From positions 335,492-399,491 of the forward strand of contig BDIU01000210.1 in assembly GCA_002118135.1 (NCBI GenBank): 64,000 nucleotides of DNA, in the 5' to 3' direction. The first letter of the stretch is position 1. Every line of letters starts with the position of its first letter. Position numbers and translations under genes: made by a program. This document shows, piece by piece, positions 11,702 through 22,829 of this stretch. The stretch is from Trebouxia sp. TZW2008. Its lineage: Eukaryota > Chlorophyta > Trebouxiophyceae > Trebouxiales > Trebouxiaceae. The notes under the pieces were generated by a model that had not been told where the DNA came from, did no database searches, and saw only the letters and a program-made list of their open reading frames with translations.

Positions 11702-12525
11702 GCGAGACCGCCCGGCGACTGCTGTGCACCAAAGTTGTCCAGCGACAACGCTCAGTTCAGCTGTCGCGAGGGCCTCTGGGCAGTGAAAGGTGGACAACTC
11801 TCACGTCGCAGATGCGTGACAACGAAGCGGCAGATTTGGTCTGGCAGTGTCGCGACGAGACCGAGCAGGTCTCAGGCGAGTCTTTCCTACTGGGCCTGGG
11901 GTTTATGAACAAATCTGCTTCACGAAGGCCTGTGCAACTGTCGGAATACTGTCGGAGTTCAAGGCCTGGCGGTGTATAGGGTTTCAAACCCTAAGCAAGC
12001 TTCTGCCGCACTTTGGCAGATGCTTGCACAAGCATGCCTGAAGGGTATTCTGTCAGTCTCTGATGTAAAGCTGTCAACACAAATACTTGTCAAAATAGTG
12101 ACCCGCTTGTGGCAGTTTCACATCAACGCGTGTGATAGCCCGCGAATGGTGACGGCCGTCACCATTGCTACTTTGACCGCCTAGCCTGCTTCTGTGCTGG
12201 GCTGTGTTTTGCACCTCATGGCACATCACAGGTCATGCCAAAGCAGGCAACGCACGCCATGCGCATGCACGCTCCACGGATGTCTCTCGTTGCGTTGACC
12301 TATTAAGGCTGTGTTTGCTCGACAATCGCTGCGACTGGACTGCATCAATGCTCACAACGTCTTTATAGGCTAGTTCTGGTGGTCACGGTGACGTCTGCTA
12401 GCACCATCGCAACCGAGCGCTGCGCAACTTGATCTGCAACGGCCAAGCGTTACATCTGCAAACGGACAGTACCATAAGTTCACTGCTAAACTCGCCAGCA
12501 CGCAATGCTGGGGCCCGGCGGGACC
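11702..12525. promoter_or_regulatory. Divergent promoter region, RPF2 / coiled-coil gene
   Basis: This lies between two divergent start codons. It contains a perfect 20-bp palindrome at 12146-12165 built of TGACGGCCGTCA flanked by ATGG/CCAT, which carries two TGACG bZIP-type half sites. CG dinucleotides are more frequent than in surrounding introns. ORFs here are short and unsupported. Confidence 0.5.
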
Positions 12526-15500
12526 ATGTCGGGGCTGTACTACGATGACGCGCGAGGTCTTCGGTGAGCGTACGTCCTGCAGAGCCAATTGTCCGTTGCA
12601 ACAATCGAAGCCAATATTGGGGGACTTGTGTGCGCAGGAAAAAGAACAAAAGGTGGAGGCTATTGCAGTCTTACTTACCGTTCCTTGGCTGGGGCTTGCT
12701 AGCCCTTGTAGCGATTTTCCTGACATTCCGAGAAGTGCATGTAAGCCGCTTGGGGCAATCTCTGAAATCCACACAGCAAGCTTTGCAATTAGTGCAAGGC
12801 GAGAGAGGTGAATGGCAGGTATGCGTTGACATTTCTCTGCGTCAGCGGAGTCTTTGGTGCTCACAAATGTATTGCTGTCTTGGCTCACAATTGTCATGCA
12901 GCAGTAACACCCCACCTTGCATCACAGCACATTCAAGCACTTGATGGCATGTGTTGTTACACATGAGCGTGTGCATCATTGTGATCCTCATTTTCCAATG
13001 GACCGTAATCTTTCTTGACATTACATCGTTTGTGAAATCAGGCATCCGCCTCTGCCAAAGATAGGAGCATATCACAAATGACGCAGAAGATCAACCAGAT
13101 AGAGAGAGATCTCAAGAAATCGCAGAATCAATTTGCTGACGAGAAGTCCAGACTGACAAGCAGAGAAGCAGAGCTCCTGAAAGCCAAAGCGGATGTATGC
13201 TCTTTGCCCAATGCATGCTCTGCAGTGGCACAATAGATGACAGCAATGCTGGTCAGAGTACTGCATGATTCACATCCGCACAATGCATGGTACATGTTGC
13301 TGATGGTTTGGGGGAATGCAGCCAACTGTCAACAGGCCACACAGACTCTGAATTGCATGGATCCTGCTTCACTCAGTTGCTGTATCCAGGTCTGCAAACT
13401 TGCATGTTTTCATGTGGCAACAAACTGCTGCATACGTGTATGCATGTCTGTAGCTACTTCATGGTGCACCAGGGGTGCGAAAACCAAATGCTGAATGTCT
13501 TTCAGTCAGCAAAGGATATAGCGCATTGCTGTCCAAGCAGACAGACGTCATACTCTGTCTTGCTTTGTGTAGAGAAACCACTAGAGAAAAGACAATCAAG
13601 GAAACAAAACGTGTGCTTCCTCTGAAGCAGTTGCAAGTTGGAGAAATTGTTCTTGTGATCTGCAGAGTATTGCAGCAATCAGGGAGTTGCAGAGCATTGC
13701 ATAGGAAGCATATATATGTTGGCTTCTGTGTCAACCCCTCTGGGGCAAACACCACAAAGTAAACAAAGTACAACTGCTTTTCTGTGAAGATGGTGCAATC
13801 AAGGAGACTTTGTGATCTGCAGAGTATTGCAGCGCACACAGAGTTGCAGGAGATACATCAAAAGGCTTTGTCAGACCACAGCAGCACATCACACCAGGCC
13901 TCCAGCTGTTCGCAAACTCTCACACAGATGAAGACAAAGTAAGGCAACCAATGACATGTTGACATGTGGCATGTGACATGCGTAGCAATTGCATGTATTG
14001 CATTCATTCAACATGCTCAGAGCTCCTGTCAAGAAGTAACACAGAGGAGGACTTACACAACTACTTTGATGGATGATAAGAGTAATCACTGTCCATGCTG
14101 TGTACTTGAAACAACTGAGTTGCTCATCTGCAAAGCTGTGCAGGCAGGAATGCAGAGCTGTCTAAGGATTTTGGTCAGCTGTATTATGTTGCTCATGACG
14201 AAAGTCAGATTCAGTTTGCATCTTGTCTGCTGCTAGTAACGTTAACCTGCATAGCTTTGCATTGCAGGAATGCAGAGCTGTCTAAGGATCTAGGCCAGCA
14301 ATATGATGTGGCAGCTGAGCTCAGGCGAAGCCTTGAAGCAGAAGTTGCGCTACACAAAAGCAATGTGAGTCACTGTGAAACCTGCAATTGGTCATCCTGG
14401 CTAAGAGCTATCACAATAATAGCCATGCGAGTCATTCTGCAGAATTTCTTATTGACCCTGATTTCTTTGGGACCAGTTGTCGTCATCAAAGATTGCAAGC
14501 TGTTTGACACCATCGGAGCATGTGTCTGTAATCTTTCTGTTTGCATGAGCCTTGGCAGCATTGGAATATGATGTTGCAAATGAGCTCAGGCGAAGCCTTG
14601 AAGTAGAGGCGGCACTGCACAAAAGCAATGTGCGTTGTCCTGTCGAAACTAAAACCCAGCTTGCCTGGCAAGATAGAACTTGTGCTGAACACACCTAGCA
14701 TCTTTGCCAGAATATATCATTTAGTCAATAATGACATGACTATGTTGCTTTACTCTGCCATCCCCATACCGCCATTCAGACTCTAACTGTCACCGCAAAT
14801 CTGCAAGCTTTTTGGTTCTGCGGCAGGGTGCCTGCAAACGCTCCTTGTGCGAGCATCAGCAGTGTTGCCGTGTGTCTTCCGGGCATGTTTGGGTTCAGCT
14901 TTGCACAAGTAATCTTGTGAATGAGCAGGCCTCCTGTGGTCACTGGGTGTCAAGTTTGACTTGTGCTGGCGCAGTCGACATGCCTGACAGTGTCAATGTT
15001 GCCCTGCAAAACGACCTGCTGTTGTAGCTGTTGCTGCATCTGTTTCCAGACAAGCGCAGCAATGATAGCATTAAACTCCTGCAAGCCCAGTCTTGAGCAG
15101 GTGGTTCATCATAGGAGCCTCAGATGGCTGGGGCACACAGCACGCACGTCACAGGATGAATTACCTTTTCATTATATGTTGGGCAGTTACCAGGTACGAA
15201 AGCTAGGGGCCAACCCAGAGACACTTGGCAGACAACCGTGTACAAGTACCTCTCTTCCCACCATGCTGAATGCAAATGAATTAGGTTAGCACAGGACCAA
15301 ACCGGCTGTGACACAGTCCACCACTCAATTGAACACCTAGCTGGGCCTGCTGAGCCCGTCTAGCACACGGGTTCAAGGAATCTCTCAAGAGCATGCAGCA
15401 GCAGCATTGACGTGGTGCAGGTGCTGATGCCACGCATCAAATGTGGTGCTGCTGCAGAAATGTGAATGCAATTGCGCATGGTGCTTTGAATGTGATGCTG

Positions 15501-18500
15501 CTAGAAGGCTTTCATAGAGAACCCCATTGGTTTTGGCAGGAGAAGCAGTGGCGCAACAAAGAAGCAGACCTTAAAAGGCAGCTGTCAGGGCTTGAAGAGC
15601 ATGAAATTTGAGTGCAACTGCCCTTGGTGCTTTGAATGTGATGCTGCTAGAAGGCTTTCATAGTGACCGCCATTGGTTTCTGCAGGAAAAGCAGTGGCGC
15701 AACAAAGAGGAAGATCTCAGGCGGCAGCTGTCAGGGCTTGAAGAGCATCATGCCTCCTGCACGTAAGCGCAAGCCATTACTTTTTGCTTCCTCAACAGCA
15801 GTGAATCACCATATGTAATCCTCAATACCCAATACAGAATGCACAATACGTAGTATTTGAGAGTGTGGATCACTGAGGTGCAGTGCAAATCATCAAATAC
15901 GCCATATGTTGGTGCCAATACATAACATCTAATACGCAAGAGTTTGAGAGTCTCAATCACTGAAATGGAGAGTATGGTGATTCACTGCTCAATGGCATAC
16001 CCTTGCAGATGCCACTGAAAGCTAGATCCATGGACCAATCGAGATCAGTCAAATTTTGCTTCCTCAGTAGGGTTGGTCACTGCAGCAATTGTCACAATTT
16101 AAATGCATTGACCAATTGAGATCAGTCAGTTTGATGCGCTCAGTGCAATGCCATTAACTTAAGCATGGATGGAAGCAGCGCTGTGCATCTGGTACTGTGC
16201 TTCAGAACCAGTGGTAGCTTATCAAGAGTATGCAATATGCCTATGTGTTGTGTGCTGGCACTTATGAGTCCATCTCTGTATATTGCAGGTCTTGACATTG
16301 CAGGAGAGAGTCCCCACTGGATCATAGCCATACACACCAGCATCCAGAATTGAGCCAAGACCAGCATTCATGCTCAAGCAGCTGGAACCACTCCTTCAAA
16401 TGTGTCCCTGACTGTGTATCACTTGAAGCTTTTTGCATGCTAGCAGTTGCCATTACAACCTCAAGTACAAACCACTGATGGTGCAGGAAGGAGTTCCCTG
16501 ATCTTAGCCATACACACCATCATTCAGAGTCGAGCCACGACCAGCATTCATGCTCAGTTCAAGCAAGCTTCACTCCTCACCATGTGTCCCTGACTGTGTA
16601 TCACTTGCATCTTGTTGCATGCTGGCAACCACGAGTACAACCTCAAGTACAACCTCAAGTACAAACCACTGATGGTGCAGGAAGGAATCCTCAACAGACG
16701 ACGGCCACACACATCAGCATCCAGAATCAGATGCAGATCAACAATCAGGCTCATTGCGTCAGGATCCTGACTCCATTACTCAGAAGCTAGCATCAGTCAT
16801 GCCTACCCGAGAAATGCTGCAGCAGGCTCACCCTGGGATTGCAGCAGCAGCTGACATACTACTTGGACAGACTGCCCAGAACACGAGTCACAACGCTTCT
16901 GCCCAGGTCCACAACAACTCACAAAATGTTCAGGTACATAGACACACTGTTGACAGCGATTGATACTCATACACACCTGGATGCTGGGGCTGTCATAGCA
17001 AAGCATAGGACCATCTGACACATTGGTGCACATATCAATCAGCAATTGCCAATCACAGATGAAAGTAGGAGCCGGAGGGATCCACACCATCTGCACTCCA
17101 CAGTGTATGCAATATTGTGGAGTATCAGCCATGTACAGGAGGAGACGCTTTACATTGCTGCATTGAGATGAGTCTTCACGATTAATTTGCAGCAGCAGTC
17201 CTGTCGCAAGCTATGAGGTGCAGGCAGGCCTTGAGGATTAGTCACACAGGGATGAGTAGCAGATGTCTCAAGTCATGTGCAGTACACTTGAGCACAGGCA
17301 AACAGTGCACAGCCGGGACAGCAATTTGATGTATCCACAGCTATGCCTTCTGCTGCTTAGGTACAAACAGGCTCCAAGGGTCAGTCACAAAAAGAGGTTC
17401 ACCAGCGTCCAGGTATATGTTGTCAGGGCACCAGAGTATGAAACCCAATGCAGCATTCTTGCGCACTAGGCTCGAGGGAGCATGCAGTCCAAAGCTAGGT
17501 TTGGATATTGATGTGTGCACAGCTGTGGCTGTTGCTCATCAGGAACAGTCAGGCTCTGAGAGTCTGCTAGACAAGGGTTTTCACTAGCATCCAGGGTATG
17601 TTGTTCTGGCATCAGAGTATCACGCACAATGTAGCATTCTTGCACATTAGACTCAAGGGAGCATGCACTTTGCAGCTAGGCATGGAGCTTGATGTGTCCA
17701 CCGCTGGGGCTGTTGCTCTTCAGGAACAGTCAGGCTCTGAGGATCAGTCACAAAAGGGGTTTGACCAGCAGATAGTGACTGATGTTGAAGGGCATATTGG
17801 TCAGGCAGAAATTCCTTGGCGGCAGGTGGCAGGGCTGTTGCATTCCCAGGGCATCACAGACCCACAAGGCCTGGTGAGTTTGATTTGCCCCATCGCCACT
17901 ACTAGCATCATCAACACGTGCAATGTGGACCACATACTCAGTTTACATTGACGCTTCCGCCCAAGATTGCACTTCAACTTTCCAAGTTCAGCCTGACATT
18001 TTACAATGCGGTGTGACTATCTTGGTGTTACTGTTGGTGCTGATGTTGCTGTTTCTGTTTTTCTTATCACATCTGGGTTTTACTTTCCCTCATGGTCATC
18101 CTATCACTTCATTGTGGTAATGAAAGGCTGGTGATGCTGCACAGGGACACGCAACAGAAAGTCTTCAGAGTCGGCAGTGGACAAAAACACGGTCCAATTT
18201 GCTTGAGCAGACTCACTAGCAGAGTGTGATGCTCATTTCAGTCTCTTATTTGACGGTCAATCGTCAGCATGTGTAACGGGGCGCATGAAAAGGGTATGCT
18301 AGCTACATGTCAGAGAGCGAATTAAGTTGCCCTGTAACATCATGATGCTGTGCAGGGACACATGACTGAAAGTTCGAAGACTTTTGTGGGAGCCAGATTG
18401 GCAGTGGACAAACACACTATCAGGGTCCAATGTCCTGGTGCAGATGCAACATCAGAGGATGATGCTCTCATCAGTCTCTTATCTGATGCTCAGGGGTTAA

Positions 18501-18938
18501 CACAATGCTATGCAGGGACACATGACTGAAACATTAAAGACTTTTGTGGGAGCCAGATTGGCAGTGGACAAAGACAGGGGCCAAGTTCCTTTGGCAGATG
18601 CAACAGCAGAAGATGAGGCTCTTGTCACTCTCTTATCTGGTGCTGGGGTTTCTGACCCTAAAGGCAGAGCTCATTTTGCCCAAGCACTTCGAGATCATCT
18701 GCTCGAAACACAAATGCAAGACTCTGTTGCTGATACGGATGTGGATGCGCAAACAGGCACAGACAGCTTGCAGTCCGACAGTGAGCAACAGCAGCAAAGC
18801 ACTGCAGCGCATCAAAGTGAACATGGACATCAGCATGGCATTGCTTCTCATGCTCACAGAGCGTCCCTTACTGACGAAGTTGGTTCAACAGCTGATGAAC
18901 CTAACAAGCAGGATGCCTCTAGCAAACAAACAGCGTAG
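12526..18938 (+). CDS. Type II membrane coiled-coil protein, function unknown
   Basis: Nine phase-consistent exons: 12526-12563, 12638-12818, 13042-13194, 13823-13938, 14268-14364, 15686-15762, 16681-16933, 17724-17873, 18516-18938; about 495 residues. Starting at ATG 12526 (MSGLYYDDARGLR) gives the only phase that joins exon 2. The N-terminus is short and basic (RKKNKRWR), followed by one transmembrane helix (FLGWGLLALVAIFLTF). A long charged coiled coil follows (exons 2-6: INQIERDLKKSQNQF, ELRRSLEAEVALHK, EEDLRRQLSGLEE). The tail is His/Gln/Ser-rich with helical patches (TREMLQQAHPGIAAAADIL, WRQVAGLLHSQGI) and ends SSKQTA. The plan resembles Golgi or ER tethering proteins, but I recognise no family. 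Six of nine exons have decayed tandem copies nearby. Confidence 0.7.
13655..13690 (+). pseudogene. Partial copy of coiled-coil gene exon 4
   Basis: The segment repeats TTGTGATCTGCAGAGTATTG, the acceptor and first codons of the real exon at 13823, then loses the frame. Confidence 0.65.
14138..14215 (+). pseudogene. Decayed copy of coiled-coil gene exon 5
   Basis: The acceptor CAGGAATGCAGAGCTGTCT and about 60 bp match real exon 5 (14268-14364), then diverge with loss of the donor. A second partial copy at 14567-14631 keeps the 3' half (ELRRSLEVEAALHKSN) and a GTGCGT donor-like site but has no phase-compatible acceptor. Confidence 0.75.
15478..15608 (+). pseudogene. Tandem duplicate of coiled-coil gene exon 6 with its intron flank
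   Basis: About 130 bp are repeated again at about 15627-15757 (period near 149 bp), including about 60 bp of upstream intron, the acceptor and the KQWRNK...RQLSGLEEH coding part. This upstream copy runs into a stop and has no donor; the downstream copy is the real exon 6. Confidence 0.8.
16290..16610 (+). pseudogene. Two decayed copies of coiled-coil gene exon 7
   Basis: Copies near 16293-16400 and 16485-16610 repeat the CAGGA...AGCCATACACACCAGCATCCAGA region of real exon 7 (16681). The GTGTCCCTGACTGTGTATCACTTG stretch accompanies both. Frames are broken by stops. Confidence 0.75.
17215..17610 (+). pseudogene. Decayed copies of coiled-coil gene exon 8
   Basis: Three degenerate versions near 17215-17255, 17355-17420 and 17524-17610 match the start of real exon 8 at 17724 (CAGGAACAGTCAGGCTCTGA...). 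The flank AGGGAGCATGCA...GATGTGT is repeated too. Only the last copy keeps both splice sites and frame. Confidence 0.75.
18146..18500 (+). pseudogene. Two tandem copies of coiled-coil gene exon 9 start
   Basis: Copy 1 (about 18146-18250) is degenerate. Copy 2 (about 18352-18495) keeps an open frame of about 48 codons parallel to the real exon (GHMTE...KTFVGARLAVDK...EDDALISLLSDA) but has no donor. The real exon begins at 18516. Confidence 0.8.
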
Positions 18939-19572
18939 TGTTCATTTGACATGCTACTGACAATCTTCAAATTGTTGACATGATAGCGCCAGATCAGTAG
19001 GCTAGCTTGATGCCTTGACAAACAATCTGTCAATGATATGTGATCAGTGAAATAAATGCCTGCCATTCATGTTAAAGTTTGCATGGGTCCTGATGTAGCC
19101 CAACGATCAGCTGGAGGTGTGTTGGGTGTCGCAGATACTCTCATGCCCAAGGGATGTTTGCTTCTCAAACGCCACGTTGATGCTCATGCAAGCAATCTGC
19201 TGTCACATAAGTCAATCACAATGTCATGTGCCACTTATACATAGTGTGATTACTGAGCACTGCATGAACTCTGTTAGTTGTGCGCTTTGGTTGATTGTGT
19301 ACCGGCTTCAAAGACCCAAAAGGATGAGTGAGATTGACCAGATCATCTGTAAGAAACTTTGTTTCAAGCGGCTTGAAGCAAACATCAAAGGCACTGCTTT
19401 GAGACTCAAGGCGACGTTTCAAATTCCTCTTCGATGCTCGTTGATCCTGGCAATGCACATTTCCTGCAGCTCATCAGTCCTGTACATGCGACCTGCTCTT
19501 CAGGCGTTGGGCCGTGATGCAGCTATGAAAGCTCTGAGCTCATAGTCAGATCGCCGGTGGCTTGTTCGGCAT
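18939..19572. other. Intergenic region, coiled-coil gene to ABCI12-like gene
   Basis: This holds the 3' flank of one plus-strand gene and the promoter of the next. ORFs on both strands are short and unlike neighbouring exons. I see nothing else. Confidence 0.4.
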
Positions 19573-22453
19573 ATGCGCCATGTTGCTGCGCACGGTGGAT
19601 GCGTGCCCAGCAGGCCAACGTCCCGTTTAACCAGAAGCCTACCGGCATTCGGGCTTCAAAACTCCCAATTTGCTGGAAGTCCCGTCGTCTGTTGCAAGAG
19701 CAACAGGGCCTCCAAGCTTGGGCGGGCTCATGTGCTGCAGCCAGTGGCAGGTACTGATCTTTGGTCAGCCACCATCGGCTTAAGAGGCACAGTGCTGGGC
19801 AACTTACCCAACACATCCGCTGTGCAGTCTTCAAGCCTACTCCTCGAGAGCCACTGGGAGCCCGCTTGATCTCGGGCATCCTCAAGACTTCGAGTGTGCC
19901 CTACAGGTGGTCGTTTTGCGTGTCAGCTCTTTACAACAGTGTCTCTCTGCAAGGACTGAAGCTTGACAGCAAGATAGACACTGAACACAACTTACTGCTT
20001 GGTAATGCAGCTCGTACGTCCCAGAACCAAGAGGCTTTCTTCATTCCATTAGTGCTGTTGTTAAGCAGGTGACAACTCCAAACTAAAAACAAGCAGCACT
20101 AGAGGGCACCATAGCCAAGCAATGCACCAAACTCAACACACTGAGCCAGCCTTCAGCTAATCAGGCGCCTGTTCTCTCTGTCACTGCTTTTTTTCATCCA
20201 TCGCAGCAACACACCCCAGTGCGCATCAAGTGTTGATCATTGCTTCAGCAGCTGTTGCTGTGTGCGACCTCACCATTTGCTTGCATGTCCTGGTCTGAAA
20301 GCTGTGCAACAGTTCATCCGGCTTGAATGATGGCCATGCCATGCACAGCACAGCGTGCACAGCATTGACAGCGGCTCAAAACCTCACATCAGGATTGTAA
20401 GGCAGTGCGTGGCTGGAGGAACCTCATGCCATTCATTTTCACTTTCATGTCTTGCAATGGGAAGAGACTTGGCCTGTCAGGAATGCTGATATTACCATGT
20501 TGGGATGCACACATGGCTGGTGGCAGTTCTGATGTGCATGTCTGGCAATGGAAAACTTTGTCCTGTCAGGAATGCTGTTGATACCTTATTGTGATGCAGA
20601 TATGGCTGGTGGCAATTCTATTTTTCATGTTCAAGGCCTCACCAGCATTGCAGATCAGCATCACAGCTGCCTGTTTTGTGCTGACCATACTGGCTCTTCC
20701 TCCTCGTCTTTGGAGACCCCAGCTGAAACGCCTGACGCTGCTTGCGCTCTACATATTCTTCACCCTTGCTCTCAGTTCAGGCAAGTTGTGCCCTTGTCCT
20801 TGCAAAATGATAGACAACACTGTCTTAGCAAATGTGCTAAGTGTGCATGGCACAAGTCTTGTCCTGCTAGCTGTGCCCTGACGCTTTCTGCTGGTTGCTA
20901 CATTGAGAGTAGCAATCTTGGGCTGCCTCTACAGACAGAAGCTCCCCCGATGATGCCTAGCGGCATTGTTTATCTTTTTCAAAGTCTGATGCTGAGCTTG
21001 TGTATGCAGATGGAGTGCCTGCTTTGTCTCAGATGAGGCATCCTCCCGCAGCCCTGCAGGGCTTACCCGACCTGCCCCAGCCAATCCATAGCTACAAATA
21101 TGTGCTTCTCGACTTGAAGCTGATCACGGTCACTCGCAGATCTGTCAGGCTTGCAGTCACATCAGCTTGCTTGACATTTGTAGCGCTTCAGGCAAGTTAC
21201 AAACTGCAGAACCAAAAGTTGATAACAAGTGTCAAGTCCATCAGCATCATGTTCATCATTGACCATTGCCTGTTTTCAAGCTGCAGTGGCGTTAGCTTGC
21301 TTGATGTTTGTGGCTCTTCAGGCAAGTCACGAATTGTTGTAGCAGAAGTTCACAACAGATTGCAAGTGCTTCGGCATCTTGTTCATCATTGTCCACTGCC
21401 TGTTGCCATGCTGCAGTTGTGTCAGCTTGCTTGATGTTTGTGGCTCTTCAGGCAAGTCAGGAATAATGCAGCACCCAATCTTATTGTGGGGTTATGCAAC
21501 ATGATACTTTGCATCATTGGCCGCCACACACTGTGGCGTGGTGTATGCATGCAGTTGCAACTCAGACGCCTGAACCTTGCAAACATCGCATGGAGAACTT
21601 TTCTTGTCTGCTGAACACTGCTTGGCTTGTGTCCTGCTCACTTGTATGTTAACTGGCTTGTGAGTGAGTTTTGATCGCGTTGCTGATGCCTGGCGAGACA
21701 GGACTTGTGCCACACACACCTAGCAATGCATGCTAGCAAGTGCACAGATGATTTGATTCTTACTGCTGCTGTTGATGCAGAGTTCCAGCCTGTGCCTGAC
21801 ATGCACTCCACCAGAGGAGCTTGCAACTGGTTTGCGTACCTTGCTGCGCCCTTTTGCCTTCTTGAAGGTTCCTGTCAATGAGATAGGTAAGCATCCTTGC
21901 CTAACAAACCAGCTCAAACAAAGCTTAACAAGCCTCACAGACCAGGAACTTTGCATAAAGGTCTGATGCTTTGTGCATTTATTCTGCTGCCATCAGTGTG
22001 ACAGGTGCCACCAAAATCTCCAGAGAGCGCCTTGCTTTGCTTGTTCACAATCAGGTTCATTGACTCCCACGTTGCAACAATACAGGAGTATCTGCTGCAA
22101 TGCTGGTTGCATGTGCAGGGTTGACCTCGCTGCTGGCTTTACGGTTCATGTCACAAGTCTTTGAAGAGAGCAGGAATCTTTGCCTTGGCGTGGCTTCAAG
22201 GGGCATTGATTGGAACAGCTTAGGCCCAGCTGGCAGCATCCAGATTTTGCTGCGGTTGCTTGGCCACCTGTTTACCAATCTGTTGCAGCGCAGCGAGAGC
22301 ATAGCTCAGGCAATGTGTGCAAGAGGCTTTGTTGGTGCTGACAGCCACAAACTATACCTGACTAACACACAGCCCACGAGCAAGCGTCTAGACATAATAG
22401 CAATATTGCTCCTGGTAGTGATGGTTGTCGCCGTCAATGTGGCGCCACTGTGA
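19573..22453 (+). CDS. ABCI12: ABCI12-like chloroplast ECF/CbiQ-type transporter membrane subunit
   Basis: Exons: 19573-19750, 19828-19906, a tentative exon near 19940-20004, about 20597-20776, 21010-21191, 21781-21886 and 22119-22453. Exon 1 is Arg/Ser-rich with no acidic residues (MRHVAAHGGCVPSRPTSR), like a transit peptide. The body has the transmembrane segments IWLVAILFFMF, ISITAACFVLTILAL and LTLLALYIFFTLAL, then PPEELATGLRTLLRPF, LLALRFMSQVFEESR and RSESIAQAMCARGF. These are the EcfT/CbiQ T-component signatures, including the Ala-Arg-Gly coupling motif. The last helix is LDIIAILLLVVMVVAVNV. Plant ABCI12 is thought to pair with ABCI10/11 in the chloroplast envelope. Two donors are GC (TCAG|GCAAGT and CTTCAG|GCAAGT). 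The link between exons 2 and 4 is unresolved in phase. Confidence 0.82.
20395..20530 (+). pseudogene. Decayed copy of ABCI12 exon 4 acceptor region
   Basis: The CAATGG...CCTGTCAGGAATGCTG...ATGCACACATGGCTGGTGGCA segment is repeated about 100 bp later in front of and into the real exon 4 (ATGCAG|ATATGGCTGGTGGCAATT). The first copy has lost the AG. Confidence 0.7.
20929..20977. repeat. Dispersed repeat shared with 23513-23572
   Basis: GGGCTGCCTC..CGACAGAAGCTC and GATGCCTA..GGCAT followed by a T-rich stretch occur here, in an ABCI12 intron, and again at 23513-23572 in a HisRS intron in the same orientation. Identity is roughly three quarters by eye. Confidence 0.5.
21265..21470 (+). pseudogene. 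Two decayed copies of the 3' end of ABCI12 exon 5 with GC donor
   Basis: At 21272-21330 and 21402-21465 the segment AGCTTGCTTGA..TTTGT.GC.CTTCAGGCAAGT is repeated after the real exon end at 21191. Each keeps the GC donor CAG|GCAAGT but not the upstream frame. Confidence 0.8.
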
Positions 22454-22829
22454 GTTAGTTGGCAAAAATGCTGAAGCTGATGACAAATTGACAGTGTGTA
22501 TGAAATTGACAGCATGGAGATGCAACGGCTTCAAATGCAGTGACACCCAAAATGTGGCACCACCTCCAAAGAAATCCGAATGTGTGAGGCTCTATGCACT
22601 TTGCATTCATAGCTTGCAGAATGGCTGTCAACAGCGCACTGAAGGTTGTCAGGGTTGAGCCAGTTGCAGTCAAGTTGTGTAAGAAGGGAAGCTGCAGCCA
22701 CATGCTTGGCACTTGTTGCCGGCAGGACAGGCAGGTGTTGATATCCAAGTTGGACAAGATCTTGCAACGATGAAATCTGCAGCAAAACTAACCATGTGCT
22801 CATAAGTTCATAAGATAGAACTGCCATGC
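22454..22829. other. Convergent 3' region, ABCI12 / HisRS
   Basis: This separates the stop codons of two convergent genes. It includes AT-rich 3' flanks. No gene or RNA is seen. Confidence 0.4.

Noticed and set aside
12370..12915. Minus-strand open frame of 181 codons
   Set aside because: It overlaps the start and transmembrane exon of the plus-strand coiled-coil gene and the divergent promoter; no motif support.
13237..13842. Overlapping ORFs of 85-126 codons on both strands
   Set aside because: They lie in intron 3 of the coiled-coil gene and across its decayed exon copies; no phase fits neighbouring exons.
20548..21036. Plus-strand open frame of 162 codons over ABCI12 exon 4
   Set aside because: Wrong frame relative to the transmembrane-segment coding exon; Cys/Ser-rich shadow translation.
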